A stretch of DNA of 64,000 bases from an uncultured Thermomicrobiales bacterium (GTDB taxonomy: Bacteria > Chloroflexota > Chloroflexia > Thermomicrobiales > UBA6265): NCBI GenBank assembly GCA_902806405.1, contig CADCWL010000247.1:1-64000 (forward strand), given 5' to 3'. Of the stretch, positions 54,315 to 64,000 are shown piece after piece. The notes under the pieces are model-generated. The model was given only the letters and a program-made list of their open reading frames with translations, made no database searches and had not been told where the DNA came from. The position numbers and the translations under genes are program-made. Within the stretch, counting starts at the first letter, position 1. Each line of letters begins with the position of its first letter.

Positions 54315-54986
54315 GTGTCTGACCCTCTCACCGATCCCGACGGTCGATCGGAGGACGAACCACCGGCGACGACCCCGCAGCACGTCCTGCCGCTGGAATT
54401 GCGCGATGGCCTGCCGCCCGGTCCCGAGCTGGAGGCCCTGATCGAGGCACTCCTGCTGGCGGCGCCGACGCCGACGACCCCGGGCGAGTTGGCGCGCGGT
54501 GCCGGAGTCGCGGTCGCGGACGTCGAGGCCGCGCTCACGGCCCTGGAGACCGCCGACGGTCGCGGCTGGCTCCTCCAACGGCACCGGGGGACGGTCCAGC
54601 TGGCAACGGCACCCCGCTTCGCCCGTCAGGTGATGCGCTTCCTCGGATTGGAGCGGGAAACCCGCCTCTCCGGGCCGGCGCTGGAAGCGCTGGCGATCGT
54701 TGCCTACCGGCAGCCGGTCACCCGCGCGGAACTGGAGGCGGTCCGCGGCGTCGACTGCGCCGGTGTCCTCGCGACGCTGCATGGCCGCGGCCTGATCGAA
54801 CCGGTGGGCCGCTTGGAAACGGTCGGCCACCCAATCGAGTACGGCACCACCCCGGAATTCCTGCGTCACTTCGGGCTGCGCTCGCTCGACGATCTGCCAC
54901 CCTTGGGCGATGTCGAAGGGCGCGACGCGTCCGTCCTGCTGGAAGCGGCGGTGGCGACGGCGGGGGAGACCGGCGGGGAAGCTTGA
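54315..54986 (+). CDS. scpB: Segregation and condensation protein B
   Basis: LEALIEALLLAAPTPTTPGELA...LSGPALEALAIVAYRQPVTRAELEAVRGVD. Confidence 0.92.
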   Translation: MSDPLTDPDGRSEDEPPATTPQHVLPLELRDGLPPGPELEALIEALLLAAPTPTTPGELARGAGVAVADVEAALTALETADGRGWLLQRHRGTVQLATAPRFARQVMRFLGLERETRLSGPALEALAIVAYRQPVTRAELEAVRGVDCAGVLATLHGRGLIEPVGRLETVGHPIEYGTTPEFLRHFGLRSLDDLPPLGDVEGRDASVLLEAAVATAGETGGEA

Positions 54987-55273
54987 CGTTGCGATCAACC
55001 GCAGTCGATAGCGATCCCTCCCCCATGCCCGGACTGGAGAACCACCTCCAGATGGTACGGGAGGCAAGGCCGATCGCCCCGATCGTTGTCTGTTCCCCGC
55101 CGCAATATCGTCACGGCCCGGCCGGAGGGGCGGGCCCGCGTCTCCGCCCTCGATCCCAGCCGCGTCTCGCTTGGAGCGTCACCGGGGAGGCAATCTGCTG
55201 TACGATCCGTTCGTTCGAGAGCTCCGCCCACTCCCTCACCGGAGAGCGGGGCTGGACAGGAGGGCGAGCAGCC

Positions 55274-56473
55274 CTAGGCGGACCCGGCCAGCTCCCGCAC
55301 CCGCCCGACCGTCTCCACCAGTACTTCGACCGCCTCGTCGATCTCCTCAGCCGTGTTGTCGCGGCCCACGCTAAAGCGAAGGCTGGCACGGCAGCGCTCC
55401 TCCGGCAGACCCATCGCTCGCAGGACGTGGCTCGGCTCGGAGCTGCCGGTGGTGCAGGCCGAGCCGGCGGAGGCGGCGACGCCTTCCATGTCGAGGCTGA
55501 GCAGGACCGTCTCCCCTTGGACGCCGGGGATCGCGACGTTCAGGTTGTTCGGTAGGCGTTGCGCCGGGTGGAACGGACCGTTCAAGTCCGCCTCGGGGAT
55601 CGCCTCCCGGATGCCGTGGAGGAGCCGATCGCGGAGTCCGGCGCAGTGGGTGGCATACGCGTCGCGCAGCCAGTCGGCCTTCTCCAGGGCGGCGGCGAGG
55701 CCAACGATCAGGGGCACGTTCTCGGTGCCGCCGCGGCGGCCCCCTTCCTGGCCCCCGCCCGCCTGCTGGTAGGCGATCGGCGTCCCCTGCCGGACGTACA
55801 GGAGGCCAACCCCCTTCGGGCCGTAGAACTTGTGGCCGGAGAGGGCCAGGAGGTCGACGCCGAGATCGTCAACCCGCAGCGGCAGCATGCCGGCGGCCTG
55901 GACCGCGTCGGTGTGGAGCGGAATGCCCCGCTCCAGCGCCAGCGCCCCGATATCCGCGATCGGCTGGATCGACCCCACCTCGTTGTTGGCGTACATCACC
56001 GAGATCAGGCACGTCTCGGGCCTGATCTCGGCGGCGACCGCGTCGACGGCGACGACGCCCTGCCCGTCGCAGGGGACATAGCTGACGGCGAATCCTTGCT
56101 CCTCCAGCGCCTCGGCGGCGTGAAGGACGGCGTGGTGCTCGATCCGGGTCGTCACGACGTGCGGCGGCGGGTCGCCGACCGCGCCGTCCAACCGACGTCG
56201 CCACGCCACGCCCCGGAGGGCGAGGTTGTCGGCCTCCGTTGCGCCGCTCGTGAACAGGATCTCGCCCGGCCGGCAGCCGAGGACGCGGGCAGCGGAGGCG
56301 CGGGCGCGGTCGAGTGCCGCTCGGGCCTCCTGGCCGTGCCGGTAGACGCTGGACGGGTTGCCGTACCGCTCGGAAAAGTAAGGGAGCATCACGGCGAGGA
56401 CCTCGGCGTCGACCGGGGTCGTCGCCGCATGGTCCAGGTAGATAGTCTCGTCGCCGGAACCGGGGAAGGTCAT
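55274..56473 (-). CDS. Cysteine desulfurase (NifS/IscS family)
   Basis: IYLDHAATTPVDAEVLAVMLPYFSERYGNPSSVY; LSGHKFYGPKGVG; SAGSACTTGSSEPSHVL. Confidence 0.94.
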   Translation of the reverse strand: MTFPGSGDETIYLDHAATTPVDAEVLAVMLPYFSERYGNPSSVYRHGQEARAALDRARASAARVLGCRPGEILFTSGATEADNLALRGVAWRRRLDGAVGDPPPHVVTTRIEHHAVLHAAEALEEQGFAVSYVPCDGQGVVAVDAVAAEIRPETCLISVMYANNEVGSIQPIADIGALALERGIPLHTDAVQAAGMLPLRVDDLGVDLLALSGHKFYGPKGVGLLYVRQGTPIAYQQAGGGQEGGRRGGTENVPLIVGLAAALEKADWLRDAYATHCAGLRDRLLHGIREAIPEADLNGPFHPAQRLPNNLNVAIPGVQGETVLLSLDMEGVAASAGSACTTGSSEPSHVLRAMGLPEERCRASLRFSVGRDNTAEEIDEAVEVLVETVGRVRELAGSA

Positions 56474-56573
56474 CTAGAGACTCCGGGGCCGCGCCGTGCG
56501 CCGTTGCACGGCGCGGCGGTGTGCGGGCGTGGCGACGGGCGGCGCCCACGGAAGGGGAAGCGCGGGGAGGAAC

Positions 56574-57035
56574 TCAGGAGGCGCGCGGCACCGCCGCTAC
56601 GGCGGGCACGGCGCGCGGGCGGGGACTCTGGTCGAGGAGATCAGCGAGGGTCATCGAGTCGAGGGAATCAACGATCGCGTCCCGCATCTTGAGCCAGACC
56701 GGCCGCGTCTCGCAGCCGTCGATCAGCGGGCAGGTCTGGTCCGCCGGGTCCTCGGAGACGCAGTCCATCGGGGCCACCGGCCCCTCCATCACCCGGTAGA
56801 CCTCACCAACCCTGACCAATTCCGGCGAGCGCGTCAGGCGGTAGCCGCCCTGGGCGCCCCGCTTGCTCTCCACCAGGCCGGCCCGTCGTAGGGGACCGAT
56901 CAACTGCTCAAGATAGGCCGACGGGACGGACGACGCCTTGGCAACCGCCGCGATCGACATCGGACCGTCGCCGTAGTGGCGCGCCAGCGCCACCATCGCC
57001 CGGACCCCGTACTCCCCGCGGGACGACACCTTCAC
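56574..57035 (-). CDS. Rrf2 family transcriptional regulator
   Basis: MKVSSRGEYGVRAMVALARHYG...LEQLIGPLRRAGLVESKRGAQGGYRL; C-x9-C-x5-C. Confidence 0.9.
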   Translation of the reverse strand: MKVSSRGEYGVRAMVALARHYGDGPMSIAAVAKASSVPSAYLEQLIGPLRRAGLVESKRGAQGGYRLTRSPELVRVGEVYRVMEGPVAPMDCVSEDPADQTCPLIDGCETRPVWLKMRDAIVDSLDSMTLADLLDQSPRPRAVPAVAAVPRAS

Positions 57036-57296
57036 GGAACACCGCCTTCATCCGGGGAGACGCTCCCCGATGAGACTGTACCCGCGGCGGCGAGAGGGGT
57101 CAAGGCAGCGAGCGGTGGGCGAAGCGCACCGGCGTACCTACCGTTGTCGTCGGCGTGCCGCGCGAGTGGTAAGCGCCGGCTCACGCGCAGGTCCGTTGAA
57201 GATCGCCGCCGCGCTCGGGACGACGGCCGGAACGGACGAGGTTCGAGTTGGGCGGTGCGTCGGAGAAGCGCCCGGACTCGGCACCCAACTCGCGGC

Positions 57297-58460
57297 TCAC
57301 CGGGTCCAGGCGCGCACCCCCTGGCGAAAGGACGCGGCGAGGTCGGTCATCCGGCGGGCGGCGAGGGGGAACGGGGCGAGATGGTGGTAAACGTGGACGA
57401 AGCGGTCGGCGGTGAAGATGCCACGGTATTGACCGTCCTCGGTCACCGGAATAGCCCACCGGTTGAGCCGATTCATCCGGTGCTGGACGTCATAGACCGA
57501 CTCATCGACGGTGGCCGTCACCACGTCCGGGTCCATCACGTCCGCCACCGTCAGGCGGGAACCGCCGTGCAGTTCGTGCAGCACATCGTGGCGCCAGAGC
57601 ATCCCGACCACTCGGCCGCGGTCCGTCACCGCCAGATCGCGCGGCCCGCCGCGGAGCGCGTAAGCGAGGGGCTGGTGCGGCGCGATGCCGCCCATGTCCC
57701 ACAGCGCGAACTGCCCGACCCGGAGGCGGCGCATCGCGCCTTCCAACCGCACCGCCCGCCCCTCCGCCTGGGCCATCACGACGATGAAGACGGCGATCAG
57801 GACCGCCGCCGGGTTCTGGAGCCAGACCAGGGAGACGATCGCCAGCGCGACCGCCAGCGCCTGCCCGACCAGGACCGCGGTCCGGGTCCCCGTTTCGCGG
57901 CCGACCACGAGTGTCAGCACCGCCCGCAACACCCGTCCGCCATCGAGTGGGAAGGCCGGCAACATGTTGAAAAGGACCATCAGGGCATTAGCGTAGAACA
58001 GCCAGACCAGGAGACTGCCGACCGACACGCCGAGCGCGAGATCGACGTACTCCCCGCCAGAGGCGAGGCCGTGCGTCACCCCGTAGAGGAGGATGACCGG
58101 CGCCAGCGCCACCATCACCGCCACGTTCATCGCCGGCCCGGCGAGCGCGATCAGGACCTCGGTCGACGGGCGCGAAGGAACATGCTCGGTGCGGGCGACG
58201 CCGCCGATCACGGAGAGGGTCACGTCGTGCACCCGGACGCCAAAATGCATCGCCATGAAACTGTGCCCGAGCTCGTGGAGGAGCACGCAGGCGAAGACGA
58301 GCCCAACGAGGAGCAGTCCGAACAGGACCGCGACAATCCCGGCGAGGCCGGAGGCATCGGTCCCCCACTGGAAGAAGACATAGAGGAAAACCAGCCCGAA
58401 GCTGGGGTGAAGCTTGACCTCGACGTCCCGCACGCGGCCAAGCGTGAACGTACCCACCAT
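57297..58460 (-). CDS. Site-2 protease family (M50) with C-terminal CBS domains
   Basis: CVLLHELGHSFMAMHFGV; NMLPAFPLDGGRVLRA; CBS-like VADVMDPDVVTATVDESVYDV. Confidence 0.92.
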   Translation of the reverse strand: MVGTFTLGRVRDVEVKLHPSFGLVFLYVFFQWGTDASGLAGIVAVLFGLLLVGLVFACVLLHELGHSFMAMHFGVRVHDVTLSVIGGVARTEHVPSRPSTEVLIALAGPAMNVAVMVALAPVILLYGVTHGLASGGEYVDLALGVSVGSLLVWLFYANALMVLFNMLPAFPLDGGRVLRAVLTLVVGRETGTRTAVLVGQALAVALAIVSLVWLQNPAAVLIAVFIVVMAQAEGRAVRLEGAMRRLRVGQFALWDMGGIAPHQPLAYALRGGPRDLAVTDRGRVVGMLWRHDVLHELHGGSRLTVADVMDPDVVTATVDESVYDVQHRMNRLNRWAIPVTEDGQYRGIFTADRFVHVYHHLAPFPLAARRMTDLAASFRQGVRAWTR

Positions 58461-58698
58461 GCCGCCCCGCGCTTCGCGCTACGCCCCTGCGTCGCCGGTC
58501 CGTCAAACATTAAGTCGCGCCACCTGACGATCACAATTATACAGTCAACGTGCGACGCCGCATAACGCCGCGCACCCGAACGTCGACTGCACCGCCCCGT
58601 CGAAAGGAGCGAACGGGGACGACCGCCGATTGCGTCAAAGGAGTAGAGGAACACAACCTCCTGCTCGCTTGGGGAAGGAAGAGAATTCTGCAAGATTG

Positions 58699-58727
58699 TT
58701 GCCACCGTTCCAGGGCGTGCCTATACT
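58699..58727 (+). promoter_or_regulatory. Putative sigma70-type promoter of rpoN-like gene
   Basis: TTGCCA - 17 nt - TATACT, 118 nt upstream of ATG. Confidence 0.5.
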
Positions 58728-58844
58728 GGCGAGGCGGTCGTGTGCCAGTTAGGCAGCACGGCCGCGATCGCCGGGAGCGCGCAGCCCCCCGCGACGCTGC
58801 AGGCCTTGGCGCTGCGGACCGATTGGGATGAGAGGACAACGGGG

Positions 58845-60392
58845 ATGGAAAGCGGGTTCGAACTCTCGCACGAGATGCGAACCTGGGTGTCGCCCAGTCT
58901 GATCGAGGCGAACCACATCCTCAGCCTCTCGCGGCAGGAGCTCCAGGCCGCCGTCGCCGCCGAGATGGAGGCGAACCCGGCGCTGGAGATGGACGAGCGC
59001 CAGACCTGCCCGCTCTGCGGCAACGTCCTCGACGGCACCTTCTGCACCGTCTGTCTCGTCAGTCAGCGCACCGACGCCAACCCCGAGAGCTACGAGGACT
59101 TCCCCGAGACCGCCGCCACCGGCAACCAGACCTCCGACGACAGCGACGACTTCGACCCGATGACACTTATCGCCGAGGACTTCGGCCTCCGCGAGCAGAT
59201 TCTGGCCGACGCCCGCACGATCCTCGAGCCGGAGGAGTACCCGATCGCCGAGTACCTCGTCGACTCGATCGACGACCGCGGCTTCCTTGCCGCCGACACC
59301 GCCGAGCTTGCCACCCTCCTCGACCGCCCGATCGAGGAGATCGAGGGGATTGTCGAGGTGATCCAGGACGTCGCCCCGGTCGGCGTCGGTGCCCGCAACC
59401 TCCGCGAGTGTCTCCTCCTCCAGCTCCGCTTCCTACTGGAGAGCGGACACCCGGCGCCGCCCCACGTTGGGCGGATCATCGCCACGCACCTCCCCGAGTT
59501 CGGTGCCCACAAGTACGGCCAGATCGCCAAGGATCTGGGCCTTACCGCCGAGGACGTGGAGGCCGCGCGCGATTTCATCCGTACCCACCTCAACCCGTTT
59601 CCGCTCCAGACCCAGCAGGCCCGCTCCTGGCGGACACCGACCCGATCCCCCTTCGTCGCCCCGGACGTGATCATCTCGATCAAGGACGGCGCCCTCCACG
59701 TCGAGGTGGTCGAGACCAAGCACTTTCACCTTCGCCTGAGCCCCATCTACGACCGCCTCGGTGAGGCGACCGGCCGCCGCAGGTCCGCCGCGAAGGCGAA
59801 CGGCGCAACCACCACCGGCAGCGCCACCTCCGCCAACGGCACCGTCGCCCTCGTCACCGGCAACGGAGCCTCTAATGGGCACGCCGTCGCTCCCATCGCC
59901 ACCACCCGGCCGCTCGCCTCCCTCCTCACCTCGGACGAGGACCGCGCCCACGTCCGCCAGTACTCCTCGCGCGCCAAAGTCTTCATCTCCAACATCCAGC
60001 AGCGGCGCGAAACGCTGCTCAAGATCAGCCGCTGCATCTGCGGGCTGCAGGAGAGCTTCCTGCGGGGCGGCGTGAGGGAACTTGTCCCGTTGACGCGAGC
60101 GGTCGTCGCCCAGCAGGTCGGCGTCCACGAGTCGACGGTGAGCCGTGCGACGGCGAACAAGTACGTGATGCTGCCGACCCGCAAGGTGATCCCTTTCAGC
60201 GACTTCTTCACCCCCTCCCTCAGCACCAAGGATGTGATCAAGGAACTGATCGAGCGGGAGGCAAAGAAGGGCGAGCCGCTGACCGACCGCCGCATCTGCG
60301 ACCTCCTCCTCAAGCAGGGTATCCGGATCGCCCGCCGGACCGTCGCCAAATACCGCGCCGAGCTCGGCATCCTCCCTTCGACAATGCGGTAG
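58845..60392 (+). CDS. rpoN: RNA polymerase sigma-54 factor, divergent, with zinc-ribbon-like insert
   Basis: RpoN box ARRTVAKYRAELGI; VIQDVAPVGVGARNLRECLLLQL core-binding motif; CPLCGNVLDGTFCTVC insert. Confidence 0.88.
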   Translation: MESGFELSHEMRTWVSPSLIEANHILSLSRQELQAAVAAEMEANPALEMDERQTCPLCGNVLDGTFCTVCLVSQRTDANPESYEDFPETAATGNQTSDDSDDFDPMTLIAEDFGLREQILADARTILEPEEYPIAEYLVDSIDDRGFLAADTAELATLLDRPIEEIEGIVEVIQDVAPVGVGARNLRECLLLQLRFLLESGHPAPPHVGRIIATHLPEFGAHKYGQIAKDLGLTAEDVEAARDFIRTHLNPFPLQTQQARSWRTPTRSPFVAPDVIISIKDGALHVEVVETKHFHLRLSPIYDRLGEATGRRRSAAKANGATTTGSATSANGTVALVTGNGASNGHAVAPIATTRPLASLLTSDEDRAHVRQYSSRAKVFISNIQQRRETLLKISRCICGLQESFLRGGVRELVPLTRAVVAQQVGVHESTVSRATANKYVMLPTRKVIPFSDFFTPSLSTKDVIKELIEREAKKGEPLTDRRICDLLLKQGIRIARRTVAKYRAELGILPSTMR

Positions 60393-61020
60393 TACCGGCT
60401 TTGCGACCGAATCTGGTCGGACTAGAAATTTCTCGAAGCGTCGTCACCGACCTCCCCGTTCCCTGTCGCTCGGAAGCACCGGGCCCTCCTCCGCCGCGAA
60501 AGCGGCTCGGGAGTCTCCCTTGGCGCTGCCGCCCGCGACACCCCACGGGCTTCCCTTCCACGCCTTGTCCCGAGAGACGAGGCTCCCTCCCCGGCTCGGG
60601 CCGAGAGGCGTCCTACCACAGCCCCAACCACGCCGCCTCGACCGCCATCCCTCTCGCCGCTTGGTCGTGCCCACGAACCGAGGATCCTCGCCCACGCCCA
60701 CCTCAGGGCGAAAATTCTTCCTGCCCCGGAAGGGCAAGCACCTCATGGTGGAAGGCGAGCGGCGGGACAGCGGCCGCCGGGATGGGGGAGCGGGGCCACA
60801 GGCGAGAGCCCGGACGGTAGGACTATTGGCAAGGAAAACGACGCAACGTGGACATGAGACGGTGCCGCGAGCCGCCGTCGCCATCTCCTCGTGCGCTGAA
60901 GGTATACCGAGGAGTCCGCGCAGGGATGTTGCACCCCCGCGCCACACTCAGCGGTATTGGAACGCCGCCGTAGCCCCGAAGCTCCCCAACCGACGGGACA
61001 CCGAGGACGGCCCGCTCGCC

Positions 61021-62313
61021 TTACATCTCCGCCGTCGACTGATCCGTGTCGAGGACGAAGCGGAGCAGCGCCCCGACGCCGCCGAGGGCGTCGAGCCGGC
61101 GCCCAGCCTCGCTGCGGGGCACCGCGGCGTCGGCGTCGGGGATATGGGCCTGCTCCTCGGCGCCGACCGGGACGGCGGTGCGGACGATCTCGATCGCGGC
61201 GTCGCTGAGGATCGCCAGCCGGACCAGCTCCTCCTCCAAGCCGACGGGGACGATGACCCCCGGGTCGCCGGCGGCCGGGTGCTCCGCCGGCGCGTCACCG
61301 GCGCCGTAGAGGGGAAGCGCAAAATCGGCCCAGCCTTTGGCGGCGAAATCGTCGTTCATGATCAGGGTCAGGACCTGGCCCGCCTGGAGCGCCGTCAGCG
61401 TCTCCTCGATCCCCACGACGGCGCCCCCGCCGGGACCGGCGCCGTTCTCCAGCGAGCCGACCGCGGCCGCTTCCCGCTCCCGCTCCGCCTGCTCGACCAG
61501 CGGCAGGGTCGCCTCGACGATATCCCGCTCGCTGGCGCGAATATCAAGCCGGACCGAGCCGACAATCCGGTCACGAACGCTCTGGTGGAGTGTGTCGGTG
61601 AGCAGGGTAGTCGCCCGCTCATCGCCGGCGAGGACGAGCACGCCGATGCGCTCCCGGTCCATCAACAGCCGAACCTCTTCGACGACCGTGCGGGCGAAGG
61701 CGTCAGCGTGCTCCTGCGAGCGGCCGTCGTTCCGGCTCCGGGTCCCCGAGCCGTCGCGCGAGCGTCCGCCGGCGCCCCCCTCGACGTCGACGTGCCGTTC
61801 CCGCCGGGCCTGGTCGACCACCGTCAGCGACGCCTCCCGGCCGTCGGCGAGAAGCACGACATAGGGTGGCGCGTCCTCGGCGACGTGGGCGAGCGCGTGC
61901 AAGGCGGGGGTCGGACCGGCAACCATCCGGCTCGGCACCGGCACGCCGAGCGGCAGCGGTTCGAAGACCCCGGCCACCGAACAGGCAACGACGACCAAAC
62001 CCTGGACGGCCGGGTCGACCTCGCCATCGAGGTACTCCCGGACCCGTGCCAGATCGTCGCTGAGGCTGTCGTGGGCGGGGGTGTGCGGCTTGTAGTCGGC
62101 GAGGAATTCGGCGCCGTTCTGGTCGAACCACTCCCGGCCGGCGCGGCGGTTCGGGCGGAACCCGTCCGGCTGCCAGTCGAGGCTCAGCGTCAGGTAGGGC
62201 GCCTCGGTCGAGGCCGGCAGGGCCGCCAGCCGCCGCAGAGCGCCGGCTAGGTCGGCGACGAACGGCGTGTCGTCGTGGTGCTGCTCCACCTGCTGAACGG
62301 GATCGGTTGCCAC
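61021..62313 (-). CDS. baeRF-like (bacterial archaeo-eukaryotic release factor/Vms1-related) protein
   Basis: PYLTLSLDWQPDGFRPNRRAGREWFD...IGVLVLAGDERATTLLTDTLHQSVRDRIVGSVRLDIRASERDIV; terminal GGVGALLRF. Confidence 0.6.
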   Translation of the reverse strand: MATDPVQQVEQHHDDTPFVADLAGALRRLAALPASTEAPYLTLSLDWQPDGFRPNRRAGREWFDQNGAEFLADYKPHTPAHDSLSDDLARVREYLDGEVDPAVQGLVVVACSVAGVFEPLPLGVPVPSRMVAGPTPALHALAHVAEDAPPYVVLLADGREASLTVVDQARRERHVDVEGGAGGRSRDGSGTRSRNDGRSQEHADAFARTVVEEVRLLMDRERIGVLVLAGDERATTLLTDTLHQSVRDRIVGSVRLDIRASERDIVEATLPLVEQAEREREAAAVGSLENGAGPGGGAVVGIEETLTALQAGQVLTLIMNDDFAAKGWADFALPLYGAGDAPAEHPAAGDPGVIVPVGLEEELVRLAILSDAAIEIVRTAVPVGAEEQAHIPDADAAVPRSEAGRRLDALGGVGALLRFVLDTDQSTAEM

Positions 62314-62644
62314 GCTGGTGTGCTCCTCTCGCTATCGCCCCTGCCCACCGGGCAAGAAAGCCGTCGTTAGCAGCGATGGCGCGCACACCCCGTGCCAGCC
62401 AGCGTCCACCATCGGATAGGGGTCGAGACGGACAGCACCGGGGCGCCGCCGGCCGGGTTGTGAGCACCGTGCAAGTCCATCGCCTCCCGTCGACGTTTCG
62501 GGTCTCGAGTCCGTACGTCACGCCGCTGCCCGCCATCGGAAGGGGCTTCAGCCCCGTGCTATACTCCCGTCCCGCGGACAGCGAAGCAATTTTCCGTTCA
62601 TCCGCGTCACCCGCTGCCCTCTCGTGGGCGAAACGATTGGGCCG

Positions 62645-63223
62645 ATGACCGATCCCGGACTGAGCAACCGGCTCCGTCAGCACTCCCGCCGCTCCGGGCT
62701 CATGGTCGGCCTCTCGATGGCCGCCGCCATCGCGATCCTCGTCGGCGTCTTTGTTGGCATCTACGCCGCCCTCGTCCCCTGGCTCTCCGACATCGTCCCT
62801 CCTCAGATTCAGGCTCAGGAACAGACGCCGACCGCGGCGCCGGCCGTGGCTCAGAGTCGGGCCCCGGAGAATCCAGTCGCACCCACCCCGAACGCGATCG
62901 TCGCAGCGATTCGGGCGCAGCAGTCGCCTACGGCGGTGCCCGTGCCGGCGGAGACGGTGGCACCGGAGCCGACGGAAACACCGGAGGCGTTCGAGCCGGA
63001 CTTTCAGATTCGCGGCGGGCAAAGCATCAACTTCCGATCGGGACCATCGACGAACGATCCGGTGATCGAAGCCCTGCCACCGCTTACGCCACTGCAGTAC
63101 CTGAACGAAGAGGAGCCGACGCAAAATCCTGCTCAAGATGGTGATACCTGGAGAAGGTATCGCACCGAGGACAACCAAGAGGGCTGGGTGCGAGAGATCG
63201 ACACCGAGCCTTATCGTGAGTAA
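62645..63223 (+). CDS. Membrane-anchored bacterial SH3-domain protein
   Basis: TM anchor, Pro/Ala/Thr-rich linker, then NFRSGPSTNDPVIEALPPLTPLQYL...EGWVREI. Confidence 0.75.
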   Translation: MTDPGLSNRLRQHSRRSGLMVGLSMAAAIAILVGVFVGIYAALVPWLSDIVPPQIQAQEQTPTAAPAVAQSRAPENPVAPTPNAIVAAIRAQQSPTAVPVPAETVAPEPTETPEAFEPDFQIRGGQSINFRSGPSTNDPVIEALPPLTPLQYLNEEEPTQNPAQDGDTWRRYRTEDNQEGWVREIDTEPYRE

Positions 63224-63282
63224 AGGGAAGACGACGCCATGACCCTGGCTTCGGATCTTAAAGTTTAGGCAAGCGACCGCAG

Positions 63283-64000
63283 ATGCAACGCGTCACCATC
63301 ATCGGCCTCGGCCTCATCGGCGGCTCCGTCGGCCTCGGGCTGCGGCGCTGGTCGGCAGCGAACGCCAGCGGCGGCCAGGCCGCCCTCGAAGTCACCGGTT
63401 TCGACACCGACCTGGAGCAGCAGGGCTACGCCCAGAAGATCAAGGCGGTCGACCGCACCGCCTGGGACCTCGCCCGTGCCGTCCAGAACGCCGACATCGT
63501 CCTCCTCGCGACGCCCGTCGCCGCCATGCGCGACACCTTCGAGGCGATCGCCCCCCACCTCCGACCCGGCACGACCGTCACAGACACCGGCTCGACCAAG
63601 GCCGACGTCCTGGCCTGGGCCGACGCGCTGCTGCCGCGCACGGTCGCCTTCGTCGGCGGTCACCCGATGGCCGGCAAGGCCCAGAGCATCGAGGGCGCCG
63701 AGGCGGATCTCTTCAAGGGCGCGACCTGGGTCGTTACCCCGTCGGTCCGGGCGGGGGAGGAGGCGGTCCGAAACGTCCTCGGCCTCGTCGCCGCCCTGGA
63801 GGCGGAGCCGTTCTTCGTCGATCCGGGCGAACACGACGCCTTCGTCGCCGGTATCAGCCATCTCCCCTTCGTCGTCTCCGCGGCGCTGATGCGAACCGTC
63901 AGCCAGGACGCGTCGTGGCGCGACATGAAGGGCCTGACGGCCGGCGGCTTCCGCGACGTCAGCCGCCTCGCCGCCGGCAGCCCGGCCATGCACCGCGATA
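63283..64000 (+). CDS. tyrA: Prephenate dehydrogenase, partial (runs off window end)
   Basis: Open ORF absent from track: MQRVTIIGLGLIGGSVGLGLRRW...DTGSTKADVLAWADALLPRTVAFVGGHPMAG. Confidence 0.88.
   Translation, partial: MQRVTIIGLGLIGGSVGLGLRRWSAANASGGQAALEVTGFDTDLEQQGYAQKIKAVDRTAWDLARAVQNADIVLLATPVAAMRDTFEAIAPHLRPGTTVTDTGSTKADVLAWADALLPRTVAFVGGHPMAGKAQSIEGAEADLFKGATWVVTPSVRAGEEAVRNVLGLVAALEAEPFFVDPGEHDAFVAGISHLPFVVSAALMRTVSQDASWRDMKGLTAGGFRDVSRLAAGSPAMHRD

Overview
High-GC bacterial chromosomal window, about 64 kb. Gene content and order suggest a Chloroflexota/Thermomicrobia-like genome, but this taxonomy is inference. Most of the window is ordinary coding sequence: two oligopeptide ABC modules and a separate DppD/DppF ATPase pair; hspR-clpB and hsp20; coxS/coxM; rmlB/rmlA; a seven-gene minus-strand cell-surface glycan membrane operon; ctp; ilvE; a ROK kinase; hslVU; topA; dprA; scpAB; an Rrf2 regulator with cysteine desulfurase; two M50 proteases; an rpoN homologue; a baeRF-like protein; and the start of tyrA. 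I found no tRNA, rRNA, CRISPR array, prophage or intact IS element. The main items for follow-up are: (i) a divergent sigma-54 with a zinc-ribbon-like CxxC-x8-CxxC insert right after region I; (ii) a decayed hicA-hicB toxin-antitoxin locus between topA and hslV, with an in-frame TAA in hicB, inside an otherwise conserved dprA-topA-hslV-hslU order; (iii) a near-perfect 19-bp HAIR-like palindrome overlapping the hspR promoter; (iv) an HslV with a 15-aa leader and a long acidic tail; (v) a putative PD-(D/E)XK protein divergent from a small winged-helix-like protein; (vi) duplicated DUF2142-like/companion membrane gene pairs. Several short ORFs missing from the supplied track were found by reading the sequence. 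All family assignments are by eye, with no database search.
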